Assembly: GCF_014199915.1 (NCBI RefSeq)
Contig: NZ_JACHOO010000007.1
Coordinates: forward strand, 124,001 to 188,000
Reading direction: 5' to 3'
DNA from: Prosthecomicrobium pneumaticum
GTDB taxonomy: Bacteria; Pseudomonadota; Alphaproteobacteria; Rhizobiales; Kaistiaceae
DNA length: 64,000 bases
Of the stretch, positions 1-9,642 are shown piece by piece. The position numbers and the translations under genes were made by a program. The notes under the pieces are model-generated. The model did not search any database and was not told the origin of the DNA. It worked only from the letters and a program-made list of their open reading frames with translations. The first letter of the stretch is position 1. The number at the start of each line of letters is the position of its first letter.

Positions 1-20
1 CGGGCGGACCGTGCCGGCCG

Positions 21-551
21 CTAGACCTTCTCGACCTGGCCGTATTCGAGCTCGACCGGGGTCGCCCGGCCGAAGATCGAGACCGCCACCTTGAGGCGCG
101 AGCGAACCTCGTCGACCTCTTCGACATGGCCGTTGAACGAGGCGAACGGACCGTCGGAAACGCGCACCTGCTCGCCGATCTCGAAGGAGACCGAGGGCTT
201 CGGCCGCTCGACGCCTTCCTGCACCTGCTGCAGGATGCGCCGGGCCTCGCTCTCGGAGATCGGCATCGGCCGGTTGTCGGCACCGAGGAAACCGGTCACC
301 TTCGGCGTGTTCTTGATCAGATGGTACGCCTCGTCGGTCATCGCCATCTTCACGAGCACATAGCCCGGAAAGAACTTCCGCTCGGCATCGACCTTGCGGC
401 CGCGCCGCACCTCGACGACCTTCTCGGTCGGCACGAGGATCTCCTCGAAGAGATCCCCGAGACCGCGCTGCTCCGCCTGCTCACGGATCGATTCGGCGAC
501 CTTGCGCTCGAAGTTCGAATAGGCGTGGACGATGTACCACCGCTTTTCCAT
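21..551 (-). CDS. nusG: Transcription termination/antitermination protein NusG
   Basis: NusG binds RNA polymerase and Rho through its N-terminal NGN domain and C-terminal KOW domain, and couples transcription to translation or termination. The 176-residue product opens with MEKRWYIVHAYSNFE, the usual NGN start, and contains the family stretch FFPGYVLVKM near residue 60. The KOW domain lies at about residues 120-176 (GEQVRVSDGPFASFNG). The length is normal for the family. The start codon is the ATG at 549-551. It follows secE by only 14 bases on the same strand, the conserved secE-nusG operon that normally leads into the ribosomal protein genes, which would lie off the left edge of the window. 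Identification is secure. Confidence 0.98.
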   Translation of the reverse strand: MEKRWYIVHAYSNFERKVAESIREQAEQRGLGDLFEEILVPTEKVVEVRRGRKVDAERKFFPGYVLVKMAMTDEAYHLIKNTPKVTGFLGADNRPMPISESEARRILQQVQEGVERPKPSVSFEIGEQVRVSDGPFASFNGHVEEVDEVRSRLKVAVSIFGRATPVELEYGQVEKV

Positions 552-565
552 CGCTCGTCCCTCGC

Positions 566-766
566 TCAGCGGCCGATGCCGACCAGAAGCGACACGCCCC
601 AGCCGAGCACCATATCGGCGAGGAGGAAGAAGATGCTGGCAGCCGCGGCCATCACGAACACCATAGCGGTGGTGATCGCCGTTTCACGCCGCGACGGCCA
701 AACGACCTTGGCGACCTCCGACCGGACCTGCTGGAGGAACGTGAAAGGGTTTGTCTTGGTGGCCAT
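566..766 (-). CDS. secE: Preprotein translocase subunit SecE
   Basis: Small 66-residue SecE of the SecYEG translocon, in the single-membrane-segment form usual in alphaproteobacteria. The amphipathic N-terminal helix carries the family signature FLQQVRSEVAKVVWPSRRET. One hydrophobic segment follows at about residues 32-60 (AMVFVMAAAASIFFLLADMV). SecE clamps SecY in the inner membrane. The gene lies between tRNA-Trp and nusG on the same strand, the conserved order tuf, tRNA-Trp, secE, nusG. Start is the ATG at 764-766. Confidence 0.97.
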   Translation of the reverse strand: MATKTNPFTFLQQVRSEVAKVVWPSRRETAITTAMVFVMAAAASIFFLLADMVLGWGVSLLVGIGR

Positions 767-866
767 TCACTCGCTCATGACTTGCGGGCGCGCGAACGAC
801 CGGTCCACGCGCCACGCCGAGTTGCCTTAGATAGAACCGCCGCGACGATTCCTCAAGCGTTAATTT

Positions 867-942
867 TGGCAGGGGCAGCAGGACTCGAACCTGCGACCCT
901 CGGTTTTGGAGACCGATGCTCTACCGACTGAGCTATACCCCT
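867..942 (-). tRNA. tRNA-Trp (CCA)
   Basis: A 76-base cloverleaf including an encoded CCA end. The acceptor stem pairs AGGGGTA with TGCCCCT, and the anticodon loop reads CTCCAAA, giving anticodon CCA. The T arm carries GGTTCGAGTCC. It lies between tuf and secE, the classical position for tRNA-Trp in proteobacteria. Confidence 0.97.
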
Positions 943-1016
943 ACCGGGGAAGGCCGCGAACGGCCCTCCGAAACTCTTGAAGCGAGGGACGTCTAGCACA
1001 TCCCGTAACCGCTTTT

Positions 1017-1393
1017 CTACCGTTCCATGGCGGCCGGAACCAATTCTCCCCCGCCGCCTTCGGAAGCCGCGGCGCCAGCCTCGGCCGCCGCTTCGCGCTC
1101 GGACCCGGCGCGGCGCTTGCGCGGCCGCTCCGCGAGAGCACAGTCGCGATTCCCGCCCGTCCCGGGTGCGTTCTCGAACACGCAGCGCGTCTCCGGCGGC
1201 ACGCCGCCGATCCGGTCGAGCGACCGGAAGCCGACGCAGCGGCCGTCCGGCGCGCGATAACCGGCCCGCCCTTGCAGCCGCAGCCGCGACAGGCGGGACG
1301 CTCCGGGCAGTCCGCCCCGGCAGGGACCGCCGCGACGAGAAGCATGACGAGGCCGAAGGCGAGCGCGCAGAGCGCCCGCCGCCGGCCCGGCAC
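1017..1393 (-). pseudogene. Cys-rich secreted small protein, broken by a one-base frameshift
   Basis: Read from a GTG at 1391-1393, four bases after the tuf stop, the frame gives a clean signal peptide (RRR, then ALCALAFGLVMLLVAA, then an AGA cleavage site). A mature start DCPERPACRGCGCKGGP follows. The frame then fails near 1258-1266. Inserting a single G in the run read as GGGCCGGTTATC restores GYRAPDGRCVGFRSLDR, continuing in the other frame to a TAG at 1017-1019. The span is 377 bases, and 377+1 is exactly divisible by three, predicting an intact protein of 125 residues. The Cys-rich pattern resembles a small uncharacterised periplasmic protein I associate with Rhizobiales, which is recollection only. 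It is either a true pseudogene or a sequencing error in a G run. Function unknown. Confidence 0.7.
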
Positions 1394-1397
1394 GGCC

Positions 1398-2588
<1,191 letters not shown>

Positions 2589-2772
2589 CGACGCTGTCCC
2601 TGGAGCTCGGACCTTAGGTGGCGGGTCGCTTAAGGCACTTTCGACGGCTCTTCAAGCCCCCGCGCGCGCGACAGACCCGTAGCGAGAGACGCGACCCGAA
2701 GCCGGCGAAGCAACACGCCGCGCGTCGCAGCGCCGCCCTCTCCACCGACCGGACTTCGGAATGGGTCGTCGC

Positions 2773-2846
2773 TGGAGCGGGTAGCGGGAATCGAACCCGC
2801 GTATTCAGCTTGGAAGGCTGCTGCTCTACCATTGAGCTATACCCGC
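2773..2846 (-). tRNA. tRNA-Gly (TCC)
   Basis: A 74-base cloverleaf with encoded CCA. The acceptor stem starts GCGGGTA and the anticodon loop contains CCTTCCAAG, anticodon TCC. It sits upstream of tuf in the conserved tRNA-Tyr / tRNA-Gly / tuf order. Confidence 0.97.
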
Positions 2847-2862
2847 AGCGCACGCCGACGAA

Positions 2863-2949
2863 TGGTGGAGGGGGTTGGATTCGAACCAACGTAGGCTAAG
2901 CCAACGGATTTACAGTCCGTCCCCTTTAACCACTCGGGCACCCCTCCGT
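2863..2949 (-). tRNA. tRNA-Tyr (GTA)
   Basis: An 87-base class II tRNA with a long variable arm and encoded CCA. The acceptor stem GGAGGGG pairs with CCCCTCC, and the anticodon loop ACTGTAAA gives anticodon GTA. It is the most upstream member of the tRNA-tuf block on this strand, and rlmB starts divergently about 210 bases away. Confidence 0.97.
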
Positions 2950-3158
2950 CATTCGTCGAGGCGTGAGCAGCTCGTCGCCGGAGAGGCCGTCCCGAGTGTC
3001 CGGCCGTCCCCGCGGCGCGCTTTATGGCGAGCCGGCTCTGCGCTGTCAACGCATAAGGCGCGATCGCGCACAGCTGTGTCGCACGGCCTCCCCCCGCGCG
3101 CCCGACCGGCCGCGGGCGGCCGATGGACGCGCCCCGCGCCGCCGCCTATAACGCGCCC

Positions 3159-4025
3159 ATGAGCGAAGACGACGACAAGCCCGCCCGGCCGCGCGGCGGC
3201 AAATGGCACGGCAAGGAACGCCATGTGCGCGAGCGCTACGGCCACGGCCTGAAGCGCGAGCGGCCGGCCGAGGCCGACCGGCCGCGGCCCCGAACGCCGG
3301 GCGATCGGCGCCCCGACCAGCTCTTCCTCTACGGCATCCACCCGGTCGCCGCCGCGCTCGCCAATCCGCGCCGCAAGATCCTGCGCCTCGCGGCGACGAA
3401 GAACGCGCTCGACCGGCTCGTCGAGGAAGGCGCGCCGCTGCCCGATTCGGTCGAGGAGACCAATCCCCGCGCCCTCGACAAGCTGCTCGGCTCGGAAGCG
3501 GTGCATCAGGGCGTCGCGGCGGAGGTCGCGCCGCTCGATCCGATCGGTCTCGCCGATCTCGGCGAGGCGAGGCTCGTCGTCGTGCTCGACCAGCTCACCG
3601 ACCCGCACAATGTCGGGGCGATCCTGCGCTCGGCCGTCGCGCTCGGCGCCGATGCGATCGTCTCGACCTGGCGGCACGCGCCGGTCGAGACCGGCGTGCT
3701 CGCCAAGGCCGCGTCCGGCGCGCTCGAGATGATCGCCTGGGTCGAGGTGCAGAATCTCGCCCGCGCGCTCGACGAGCTCGGCGAACGGGGCTTCACCCGG
3801 GTCGGACTCGACAGCGAAGGCGGCGTGCCGATCGAGGCGGCGTTCGGCGACGCGGGGCGGCGAATCGCCCTGGTGCTCGGCGCCGAGGGCAAGGGCCTCC
3901 GAAAGCTGACCCGCGAGACCTGCGACGTGGTCGCCCGGCTCGACATGCCCGGTCCGATCAAGAGCCTCAACGTCTCGAACGCCGCCGCCCTCGCCCTCTA
4001 TCTCGCCCGCCGCCACCTCGGCTGA
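3159..4025 (+). CDS. rlmB: 23S rRNA 2'-O-ribose methyltransferase, RlmB/TrmH family (SPOUT)
   Basis: Predicted SAM-dependent 2'-O-methyltransferase of the TrmH/SpoU family, most like RlmB, which methylates a guanosine of 23S rRNA. The 288-residue protein has a basic N-terminal tail, a substrate-binding domain starting at LFLYGIHPV, and the knotted SPOUT domain. Family motif 1 reads LDQLTDPHNVGAILRSA, motif 2 lies near LVLGAEGKGLRKL, and motif 3 is IKSLNVSNAAALALY. I chose the ATG at 3159 because an upstream in-frame ATG at 3123 only adds an unconserved stretch. A TATAAC sits seven bases before it, compatible with a leaderless transcript. Assignment to RlmB rather than another TrmH member is by overall pattern. 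Confidence 0.9.
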   Translation: MSEDDDKPARPRGGKWHGKERHVRERYGHGLKRERPAEADRPRPRTPGDRRPDQLFLYGIHPVAAALANPRRKILRLAATKNALDRLVEEGAPLPDSVEETNPRALDKLLGSEAVHQGVAAEVAPLDPIGLADLGEARLVVVLDQLTDPHNVGAILRSAVALGADAIVSTWRHAPVETGVLAKAASGALEMIAWVEVQNLARALDELGERGFTRVGLDSEGGVPIEAAFGDAGRRIALVLGAEGKGLRKLTRETCDVVARLDMPGPIKSLNVSNAAALALYLARRHLG

Positions 4026-4234
4026 CGGGGTAAGCGGCGAGGCCGTCGCGCGGCCGACGTTACCCCCAGCGTGTCTGATGCGCCTCCTCGATCCGGAGGA
4101 AGGCGAGACCGGGGCGCGCGCCGACGCCACCGCCGTCCGCACGCGCCCTTCCGGCGCGACGGGCGCGGTTCCACCCTTGACCGGACGCGCCCCGCGCCTC
4201 TACTGGTCCACAGCGTACGGACGACCGTCCGCGG

Positions 4235-4309
<75 letters not shown>

Positions 4310-4457
4310 TTTCCAAGCGAACACCGGGCGGCCCCGGCCCGGCGAGTGGACTATTCCTGCTATCTTCTCGTATCCCCAAGGTCCAAACCCAATCAGACTA
4401 TTAATCCAGCTATGGGTATGTGGTTGAGGGAATCTCCCGTTCGGAAGGAGGTCCCGG

Positions 4458-4867
4458 ATGTCGCGTTCGCTGTTCTGGCTTTCGGATGGGGCGTGGGCTG
4501 CGATCGAGCCGCATCTGCCGCATAACCAGCCCGGCGCGGTCGAGTGGACGACCGGCGGGTGATCTCCGACGCCCGCGCCGCCGCCGCGCTGATCGATGAG
4601 CCGGCGAGCATGAAGCGGATGATCGCCGACAAGGGCTATAACGCCAACCGCATCCGGGCGCAGGGCGCGATCCCCGTCATCTCCGGCCGCCGCAACCGCA
4701 AGCGCCCGATCCAGTACGACGAGCGACGTTACAAGGACCGCTGGCGGATCGAGGCCATGTTCTGCAGGCTCGAGGACTTTCGACGCGTCGCCACCCGCTA
4801 CGACGAACTCGGCCGGAACTTCCTCTCAGCCGCCCACCTCGCCGCCGCCGTCGCATTCTGGCTGTGA
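4458..4867 (+). pseudogene. Degenerate IS5-family transposase
   Basis: Remnant of an IS5-type DDE transposase. The ATG at 4458 with a GGAGG upstream opens MSRSLFWLSDGAWAAIEPHL, the usual N-terminus, but runs to a stop at 4560-4562 after a frameshift. The frame that resumes near 4544 (VDDRRVIS) jumps straight into the C-terminal third, where ADKGYNANRIR, RNRKRPIQYDERRYKDRW and FCRLEDFRRVATRYDEL are recognisable. About half of the normal protein, including the part that carries the first catalytic aspartates, is missing. Intact members are about 250 residues; here roughly 35 plus 108 remain. I could not define terminal inverted repeats with confidence. The element cannot move by itself. Confidence 0.88.
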
Positions 4868-5112
4868 GCGAGTCTCGACCCTAATATCCCATTCCATTCG
4901 CTCAATAACGCCCAATTCGAAGAAGATGGTCGTATAATTAAGAGGGTTCTTCAACACTTTCGAAAAATGAATTCATCATGGCCTCGTTATTTCTACCTAA
5001 TGAAGGAATTTTCCTAGAACCTTTCTCCGAAAACATCCCGGAGCGCACCGCAGCGTTCGTCTGCCTGGCCGGGCGCGGCGCAAGGAATTCCACTCGGCGG
5101 CCGACACTCCCG
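4868..5112. other. AT-rich intergenic stretch beside the IS remnant
   Basis: About 245 bases, markedly richer in A and T than the surroundings (for example 4880-5035). I see no convincing gene, tRNA or strong hairpin. It is probably residual DNA carried in with, or left after, the adjacent insertion sequence. Confidence 0.4.
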
Positions 5113-6201
5113 TCAGACGAGGACCGAACCGACCGGCCGACGAGGCGAGAAGGGGAGAATCGGGCCGGTACCGAAGCGCATCACGAGGTCGGGCCGCGCA
5201 TCCGGCGCGCCGACGAGCGCGGCGAGGCGGCGGCGCAGGGCGGCGACTTCGACGGGCTGGTTGACGAAGGACGTCCGTAAGCCGAGGCCCGTCGCGGCGA
5301 GCGCGAAACGCTGGCACGCACGGCCGACCGCAACCCAGTGCGCCCGGTCCGCCCGCGCGCCGACGAAGACCGCGAGGCCTGCGGATGTGTCGATCTGGCG
5401 GAGATAGCGGGCGCTCTCCGACGCGGCGGTGACGAAGAGATCGAAGGCGATCCCGCCGAGCGCATCGGGGAGAACGGGGTTGCCGCTCGCCGCGGAGAGC
5501 AGCCCGTCGCCGGTCGCCATCGCCTGCTTCGGGCCGAAACGCAGCCAGCGCTTCAGTTCCGCAAGGAAAGCCGGATCGGCCATCTGCATGCCGTTGCCCT
5601 CGATCACGAGATCGCGGATGCGGTCGATCTGCGGCCGCTCGGTGATGAGGGCGAGCGAGACGCCCGGAATCGCGGCGGCCGCCTCGATCTGCGCGAGATC
5701 GGCGGCCGAAACGGCCCGGCCATCGAAGGGCGCGCGGGTCGACTGGCGGAGCGGGATGGCCGCGAAGAGCGGATCGGGCCGCGCTGCGCCGGTCGTGAAG
5801 GCGAAACGTATGGTGCCGTCGGAGGCGACCGCGATCTCGCCCGGGCGGCCGGTCGCCGCAGCGGCTATGCCGAGCGTCTCGGCGATGCAGCCGAGGCTGA
5901 CGAAGAGATGGTGATCGTCGGGATCGACGACGGGCGTCGCGCGGGTCGGATCGGGGAGGATGTCGATGGCGTGCTCGCGGATGGCGAAGCGCCAGGGCTG
6001 GGTGTTGTGCCCGCTCGGGGCGAGCGTCGCATGGGCGATGAGATCGCGGAGCGACGGATCGATGCCGAGCGGTCGCCGCAGCGCGGCGCCATAGCGGGCG
6101 TAGTCGGCCATCGATCCGGTCGATGCGCGCCAGCCGAGGGCGCCCGCGCCGCCGAGGGCCGCGAGGCTCGCCGCTCCGATCACCACTCTGCGCCGGTTCA
6201 T
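5113..6201 (-). CDS. Tat-exported nitroreductase-like FMN oxidoreductase (Acg type)
   Basis: A 362-residue protein beginning MNRRRVVIGAASLAALGG, a twin-arginine signal followed by a hydrophobic stretch, so probably exported folded with its flavin. The body has nitroreductase-fold features of the Acg group: LIAHATLAPSGHNTQPWRF near residue 55, a tandem second half, and GLGLRTSFVNQPVE near residue 310. Members bind or store FMN and often lack ordinary nitroreductase activity. It lies 149 bases downstream of the arsenic operon on the same strand, so read-through is possible, but no arsenic role is known to me. The substrate is unknown. Confidence 0.75.
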   Translation of the reverse strand: MNRRRVVIGAASLAALGGAGALGWRASTGSMADYARYGAALRRPLGIDPSLRDLIAHATLAPSGHNTQPWRFAIREHAIDILPDPTRATPVVDPDDHHLFVSLGCIAETLGIAAAATGRPGEIAVASDGTIRFAFTTGAARPDPLFAAIPLRQSTRAPFDGRAVSAADLAQIEAAAAIPGVSLALITERPQIDRIRDLVIEGNGMQMADPAFLAELKRWLRFGPKQAMATGDGLLSAASGNPVLPDALGGIAFDLFVTAASESARYLRQIDTSAGLAVFVGARADRAHWVAVGRACQRFALAATGLGLRTSFVNQPVEVAALRRRLAALVGAPDARPDLVMRFGTGPILPFSPRRPVGSVLV

Positions 6202-6350
6202 GTCCGCCTCATCCTTCGACCATCCCTTACCGCAGCGCGGACGGGGGTTCGTTGCGCTGCATCAAGACGCAGGCGGCGGCGGCATGAGAACGAGCCCCTC
6301 GAATCCCGTAGCGGCTGTCCGTCCTCCGGGCCAACAGCCGCCGCGCGCGG

Positions 6351-7607
6351 TTACTCCGGGGCGGCGAGCGAGCCCGTGAGGGCGGCGTGGTCCGGGACGG
6401 CCGGGCGCGGCAGGAGACGCGCAATGGCGGCGAAAGCGGCGAGCGCACCGCCGCAGGCGAGCGCGCAAACGCCGAGTGCGGGGGCCGGGCCGATGCGCTC
6501 GATCATCAGCGCGAAGGCAAAGGGCGCCGCTGCGCCGACCACGAGGCGGATCGAGGTCACCCGCCCCTGCTGCGCGCCATAGCCCGCCGCGCCGAAGAGG
6601 GCGAGCGGCAGCGTCCCGCCGACGAGGCTCTGAAGGCCGCTGCCCATGCCGAACAGCACGGCGAACACGGCCGCGCCGACGAAGGACGGCGCCGTCGCCG
6701 TGAGCACGACGAGCGCGGCGGCCATCAGCCCGGCCGAGATCATCGCGAGGGCGCGCTGCGACAGGTCGCGGCCGAACAGCATGTTGATCAGCCGGCTCGC
6801 CACCTGAGCCGGGCCGAAGAGAGCCCCGACGGTCACGCCGGCGAGACCCAGTCCGAGGGCGCCGAGGATCGGCAGCATGTGGACGAGAAGGGCCGATCCG
6901 GCGAAGCTCTGCAGCGCGAACGCCGTCGCCATCAGGAGAAAGCCGCGTCGGCGCGCCCCGACCGGCAGGCTGCCCGCCGCCGCGGGCAGGACCGCCGCCG
7001 GACCGGGCTCCTCGCTCCGGCCCGCCCCGCGCCGCGGGCGCGCGAGCCAGAGATGGATCGGCAGCGCGAGGCCGAGATTGAGCCCGGCGAAGACCAGATA
7101 GACGGTGCGCCAGTCGAGAAACGCGTGCAGGGCCGTCGTCAGCGGCCAGAACAGCGTCGAGGCAAAGCCGGCGATCAGCGTCAGGTGGACGATGCGGCGC
7201 GGCGCCGTGTCCGGATGGCGCTGCACGAGGAGCGGAAAGGCCGCGCCATATTGCACGAAGGTCGACGCGACCTCGATCGCGACGAGCCCGGCGAAGAAGA
7301 CCGGGCCGGACGGGGCGAGCGCACAGACGACGAGCGCCGCGGCGGCGGCGAGCGAGCCGGCCGCCATCACCCGGCCGGCGCCGAAGCGATCGATCCATCG
7401 CCCGGTCCGGGGCGCGACGAGGCCGCCGATCAGCAGCGCGGCGGAGAGCGCACCGAACACCCATTCCTGCGGCCAGCCGAGATCGCGCGCCATCGCCGGC
7501 GCGAGAATGCCGAAGCTGTAATAGAGCGTGCCGTAGCCGATGATCTGGGTGAGTCCGAGGGCGGCGACGTCGAGAAACGCCGCCGCGCCGGGGCGGAAAC
7601 GGATCAA
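6351..7607 (-). CDS. MFS exporter in the arsenic operon (ArsK-like candidate)
   Basis: A 418-residue major facilitator protein with about twelve hydrophobic segments and a cytoplasmic loop rich in Arg and Gly near the middle. The start is a TTG at 7605-7607 whose last two bases are shared with the TGA stop of acr3 (TTGA overlap), implying translational coupling. It opens with IRFRPGAAAFLDVAALGLTQ, which matches the expected N-terminal edge of an MFS protein. Being last in an arsR-arsC-arsC-acr3 operon, it probably exports arsenite, antimonite or an organoarsenical. Rhizobial ars operons carry an MFS arsenite exporter called ArsK in this setting. That identification rests on context, because MFS substrate cannot be read from sequence. 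Confidence 0.75.
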   Translation of the reverse strand: MIRFRPGAAAFLDVAALGLTQIIGYGTLYYSFGILAPAMARDLGWPQEWVFGALSAALLIGGLVAPRTGRWIDRFGAGRVMAAGSLAAAAALVVCALAPSGPVFFAGLVAIEVASTFVQYGAAFPLLVQRHPDTAPRRIVHLTLIAGFASTLFWPLTTALHAFLDWRTVYLVFAGLNLGLALPIHLWLARPRRGAGRSEEPGPAAVLPAAAGSLPVGARRRGFLLMATAFALQSFAGSALLVHMLPILGALGLGLAGVTVGALFGPAQVASRLINMLFGRDLSQRALAMISAGLMAAALVVLTATAPSFVGAAVFAVLFGMGSGLQSLVGGTLPLALFGAAGYGAQQGRVTSIRLVVGAAAPFAFALMIERIGPAPALGVCALACGGALAAFAAIARLLPRPAVPDHAALTGSLAAPE

Positions 7608-8656
7608 CGCCGGGCCTCGACCGCGCCCACCGTGCGTCCGCTCTCGTACCAGCCCTTCGAGCGATTGACGATCCACACCACCGACAGCATCACCGGCACC
7701 TCGATCAGCACACCGACCACGGTCGCGAGCGCCGCGCCGGACTGGAAGCCGAACAGGGAGATGGCGGCGGCGACCGCGAGCTCGAAGAAATTGGACGCGC
7801 CGATCAGCGCCGACGGGCCGGCGACGCAGTGCCGCTCGCCGGTCAGCCGGTTGAGCAGATAGGCGAGCCCCGAATTGAAATAGACCTGGATCAGGATCGG
7901 CACGGCGAGCAACGCGATGACGAGCGGCTGGGCGAGGATCTGCTCGCCCTGGAACCCGAACAACAGGACGAGGGTCGCGAGAAGCGCCACCAGCGACAGC
8001 GGCTGGAGCTTGTCGAGGAACCGTTTCAGGGCGGGCGCGCCGCCGGACGCCAGCAGCCCGCGGCGGAGGAACTGCGCCGCGACGACCGGCACGACGATAT
8101 AGAGCGCAACGGAGAGGACGAGCGTATCCCACGGTACGGTGATCGCCGAGAGACCGAGCAGCAGGCCGACGATCGGCGCGAAGGCGAACACCATGATGCT
8201 GTCGTTGAGCGCGACCTGGCTCAGCGTGAAGTGCGGCTCGCCCCGGGTCAGGTTCGACCAGACGAACACCATGGCCGTGCACGGCGCGGCCGCCAGAATG
8301 ATCAGACCGGCGATGTAGCTGTCGATCTGATCGGCCGGCAGGTAGGGCCGGAAAAGATACCCGATGAACAGCCAGCCGAGCGCCGCCATCGAGAACGGCT
8401 TCACCGCCCAGTTGACGAACAACGTGACGCCGATGCCGCGCCAGTGCTCCCTGACCTGGCCGAGCGCGGCGAAGTCGATCTTGACCAGCATCGGCACGAT
8501 CATCAGCCAGATCAGCGCGGCGACGGCGAGATTGACCTTGGCGATCTCGGCGCCGCCGATGGCCTGGAAAAAGCCGGGCACGACATGGCCGAGGGCGACC
8601 CCGGCGACGATGCACAGCGCGACCCAGAGCGTCAGATACCGTTCGAAGCGGGACAT
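7604..8656 (-). CDS. acr3: ACR3-family arsenite efflux permease
   Basis: A 350-residue inner-membrane carrier with about ten transmembrane segments that extrudes arsenite driven by the proton motive force. Family hallmarks include MSRFERYLTLWVALCIVAG at the start, LGWLFIGYLF, and the segment AAAPCTAMVFVWSNL near residue 125, which carries the conserved cysteine needed for metalloid transport. The ATG at 8654-8656 is preferred over an adjacent in-frame GTG at 8657-8659. It is nine bases downstream of the glutaredoxin-type arsC and overlaps the MFS gene by four bases. ACR3 rather than ArsB is clear from length and motifs. Confidence 0.96.
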   Translation of the reverse strand: MSRFERYLTLWVALCIVAGVALGHVVPGFFQAIGGAEIAKVNLAVAALIWLMIVPMLVKIDFAALGQVREHWRGIGVTLFVNWAVKPFSMAALGWLFIGYLFRPYLPADQIDSYIAGLIILAAAPCTAMVFVWSNLTRGEPHFTLSQVALNDSIMVFAFAPIVGLLLGLSAITVPWDTLVLSVALYIVVPVVAAQFLRRGLLASGGAPALKRFLDKLQPLSLVALLATLVLLFGFQGEQILAQPLVIALLAVPILIQVYFNSGLAYLLNRLTGERHCVAGPSALIGASNFFELAVAAAISLFGFQSGAALATVVGVLIEVPVMLSVVWIVNRSKGWYESGRTVGAVEARR

Positions 8657-8665
8657 CACCGATCC

Positions 8666-9091
8666 TTACGCCGTGGCCACGCGGCGGCCGTGTTCGTCCA
8701 CCACGCGCTCGCCGTCTTCCTTGACGAATTCGCCCTGTTGCCGCGGCAGGAGGTCGAGCACCGCTTCGGAGGGCCGGCAGAGCCGCACCCCCGCCGGCGC
8801 GACCACGATCGGACGGTTGATGAGGATCGGATGCGCCAGCATGGCGTCGAGCAGCTCGTCATCCGTCAGTGCAGGGTCGCCGAGGCCGAGCTCCGCATAG
8901 GGCGTGCCCTTTTCGCGCAGCAGCGCGCGGGGCGTGATGCCCATGCGTGCGATCAGTTGCTCGAGCATGGTCCGGCTCGGCGGCGTCTTCAGATATTCGA
9001 TCACGTGCGGTTCAACGCCGGAGTTGCGGATCATCGCCAGCGCGTTGCGCGAGGTGCCGCAATCGGGGTTGTGGTAGATGATGATGTCCAT
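8666..9091 (-). CDS. arsC: Arsenate reductase, glutaredoxin-linked type
   Basis: A 141-residue ArsC/Spx-fold enzyme that reduces arsenate to arsenite using glutathione and glutaredoxin. The start is MDIIIYHNPDCGTSRNAL, with the catalytic cysteine at residue 11 in the NPDCGTSRN loop. Family residues follow at EYLKTPPSR, HPILINRPIV (ligand-binding Arg) and LCRPSE. The ATG is at 9089-9091, eight bases after the stop of the second, unrelated arsC. The product arsenite would be handed to the two exporters encoded downstream. Confidence 0.95.
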   Translation of the reverse strand: MDIIIYHNPDCGTSRNALAMIRNSGVEPHVIEYLKTPPSRTMLEQLIARMGITPRALLREKGTPYAELGLGDPALTDDELLDAMLAHPILINRPIVVAPAGVRLCRPSEAVLDLLPRQQGEFVKEDGERVVDEHGRRVATA

Positions 9092-9099
9092 GGCCGACC

Positions 9100-9642
9100 T
9101 CATGCCGCACCGACCGGCGGCGTCGATGCGCCTTCGGAACGGCCGATCTCGACGAGCCGCGAGCGCAGCGACGCCCGGTCGAGGCTCGCGAGCGGCAGCG
9201 CGACGAAAGCGGTGATGCGGTTGCGCAAGTAGCGGAAGGCGGTGACGAAGGCGGCCTGCCGTTCGAGCGTCGTGCCTTCGACGGCGGCCGGATCCTCGAT
9301 CCCCCAATGCGCGGTCATCGGCTGGCCCGGCCAGACGGGACAGGCCTCGCCGGCCGCGCTGTCACAGACGGTGAAGACGAAGTCCATCTCCGGCGCGCCC
9401 GGAGCGGCGAATTCGTCCCAGTTCTTCGAGCGGAAGCCTTCGATCGGATAGTCGAAGCTCGCCAGCACATCGAGCGCGAGCGGGTTGACCGCGCCCCTCG
9501 GCCGGCTGCCGGCGGAGAAGGCGCGGAAGCGGCCGGCGCCGTCCTTCGAGAGGATGCTCTCGGCGAGGATGGAGCGGGCGGAATTGCCGGTACAGAGGAA
9601 AAGGACGTTGAAGATGCGGTCGGATGACCCGGTCTCACTCAC
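9100..9642 (-). CDS. arsC: Arsenate reductase, low-MW phosphatase type
   Basis: A 180-residue protein of the low-molecular-weight tyrosine phosphatase fold used by thioredoxin- or mycothiol-type arsenate reductases. The P-loop LFLCTGNSARS is near residues 14-24, with the nucleophilic Cys at its centre. A further cysteine lies in VFTVCDSAAGEACPVWPGQP, and HWGIEDPAA is a family signature. The gene overlaps the end of arsR by eight bases. Having both this and the glutaredoxin-type enzyme gives the operon two independently evolved reductases drawing on different thiol pools. Confidence 0.92.
   Translation of the reverse strand: MSETGSSDRIFNVLFLCTGNSARSILAESILSKDGAGRFRAFSAGSRPRGAVNPLALDVLASFDYPIEGFRSKNWDEFAAPGAPEMDFVFTVCDSAAGEACPVWPGQPMTAHWGIEDPAAVEGTTLERQAAFVTAFRYLRNRITAFVALPLASLDRASLRSRLVEIGRSEGASTPPVGAA

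Noticed and set aside
4400-4900. Terminal inverted repeats and target duplication of the IS5 remnant
   Set aside because: Only a GGGT-type match could be found at the presumed ends; boundaries cannot be fixed by eye.
6351-8615. A 754-residue minus-strand open frame spanning the acr3 and MFS genes
   Set aside because: Only its 3' part, from the TTG at 7607, is MFS; the upstream part is an antiparallel-frame artefact over acr3.
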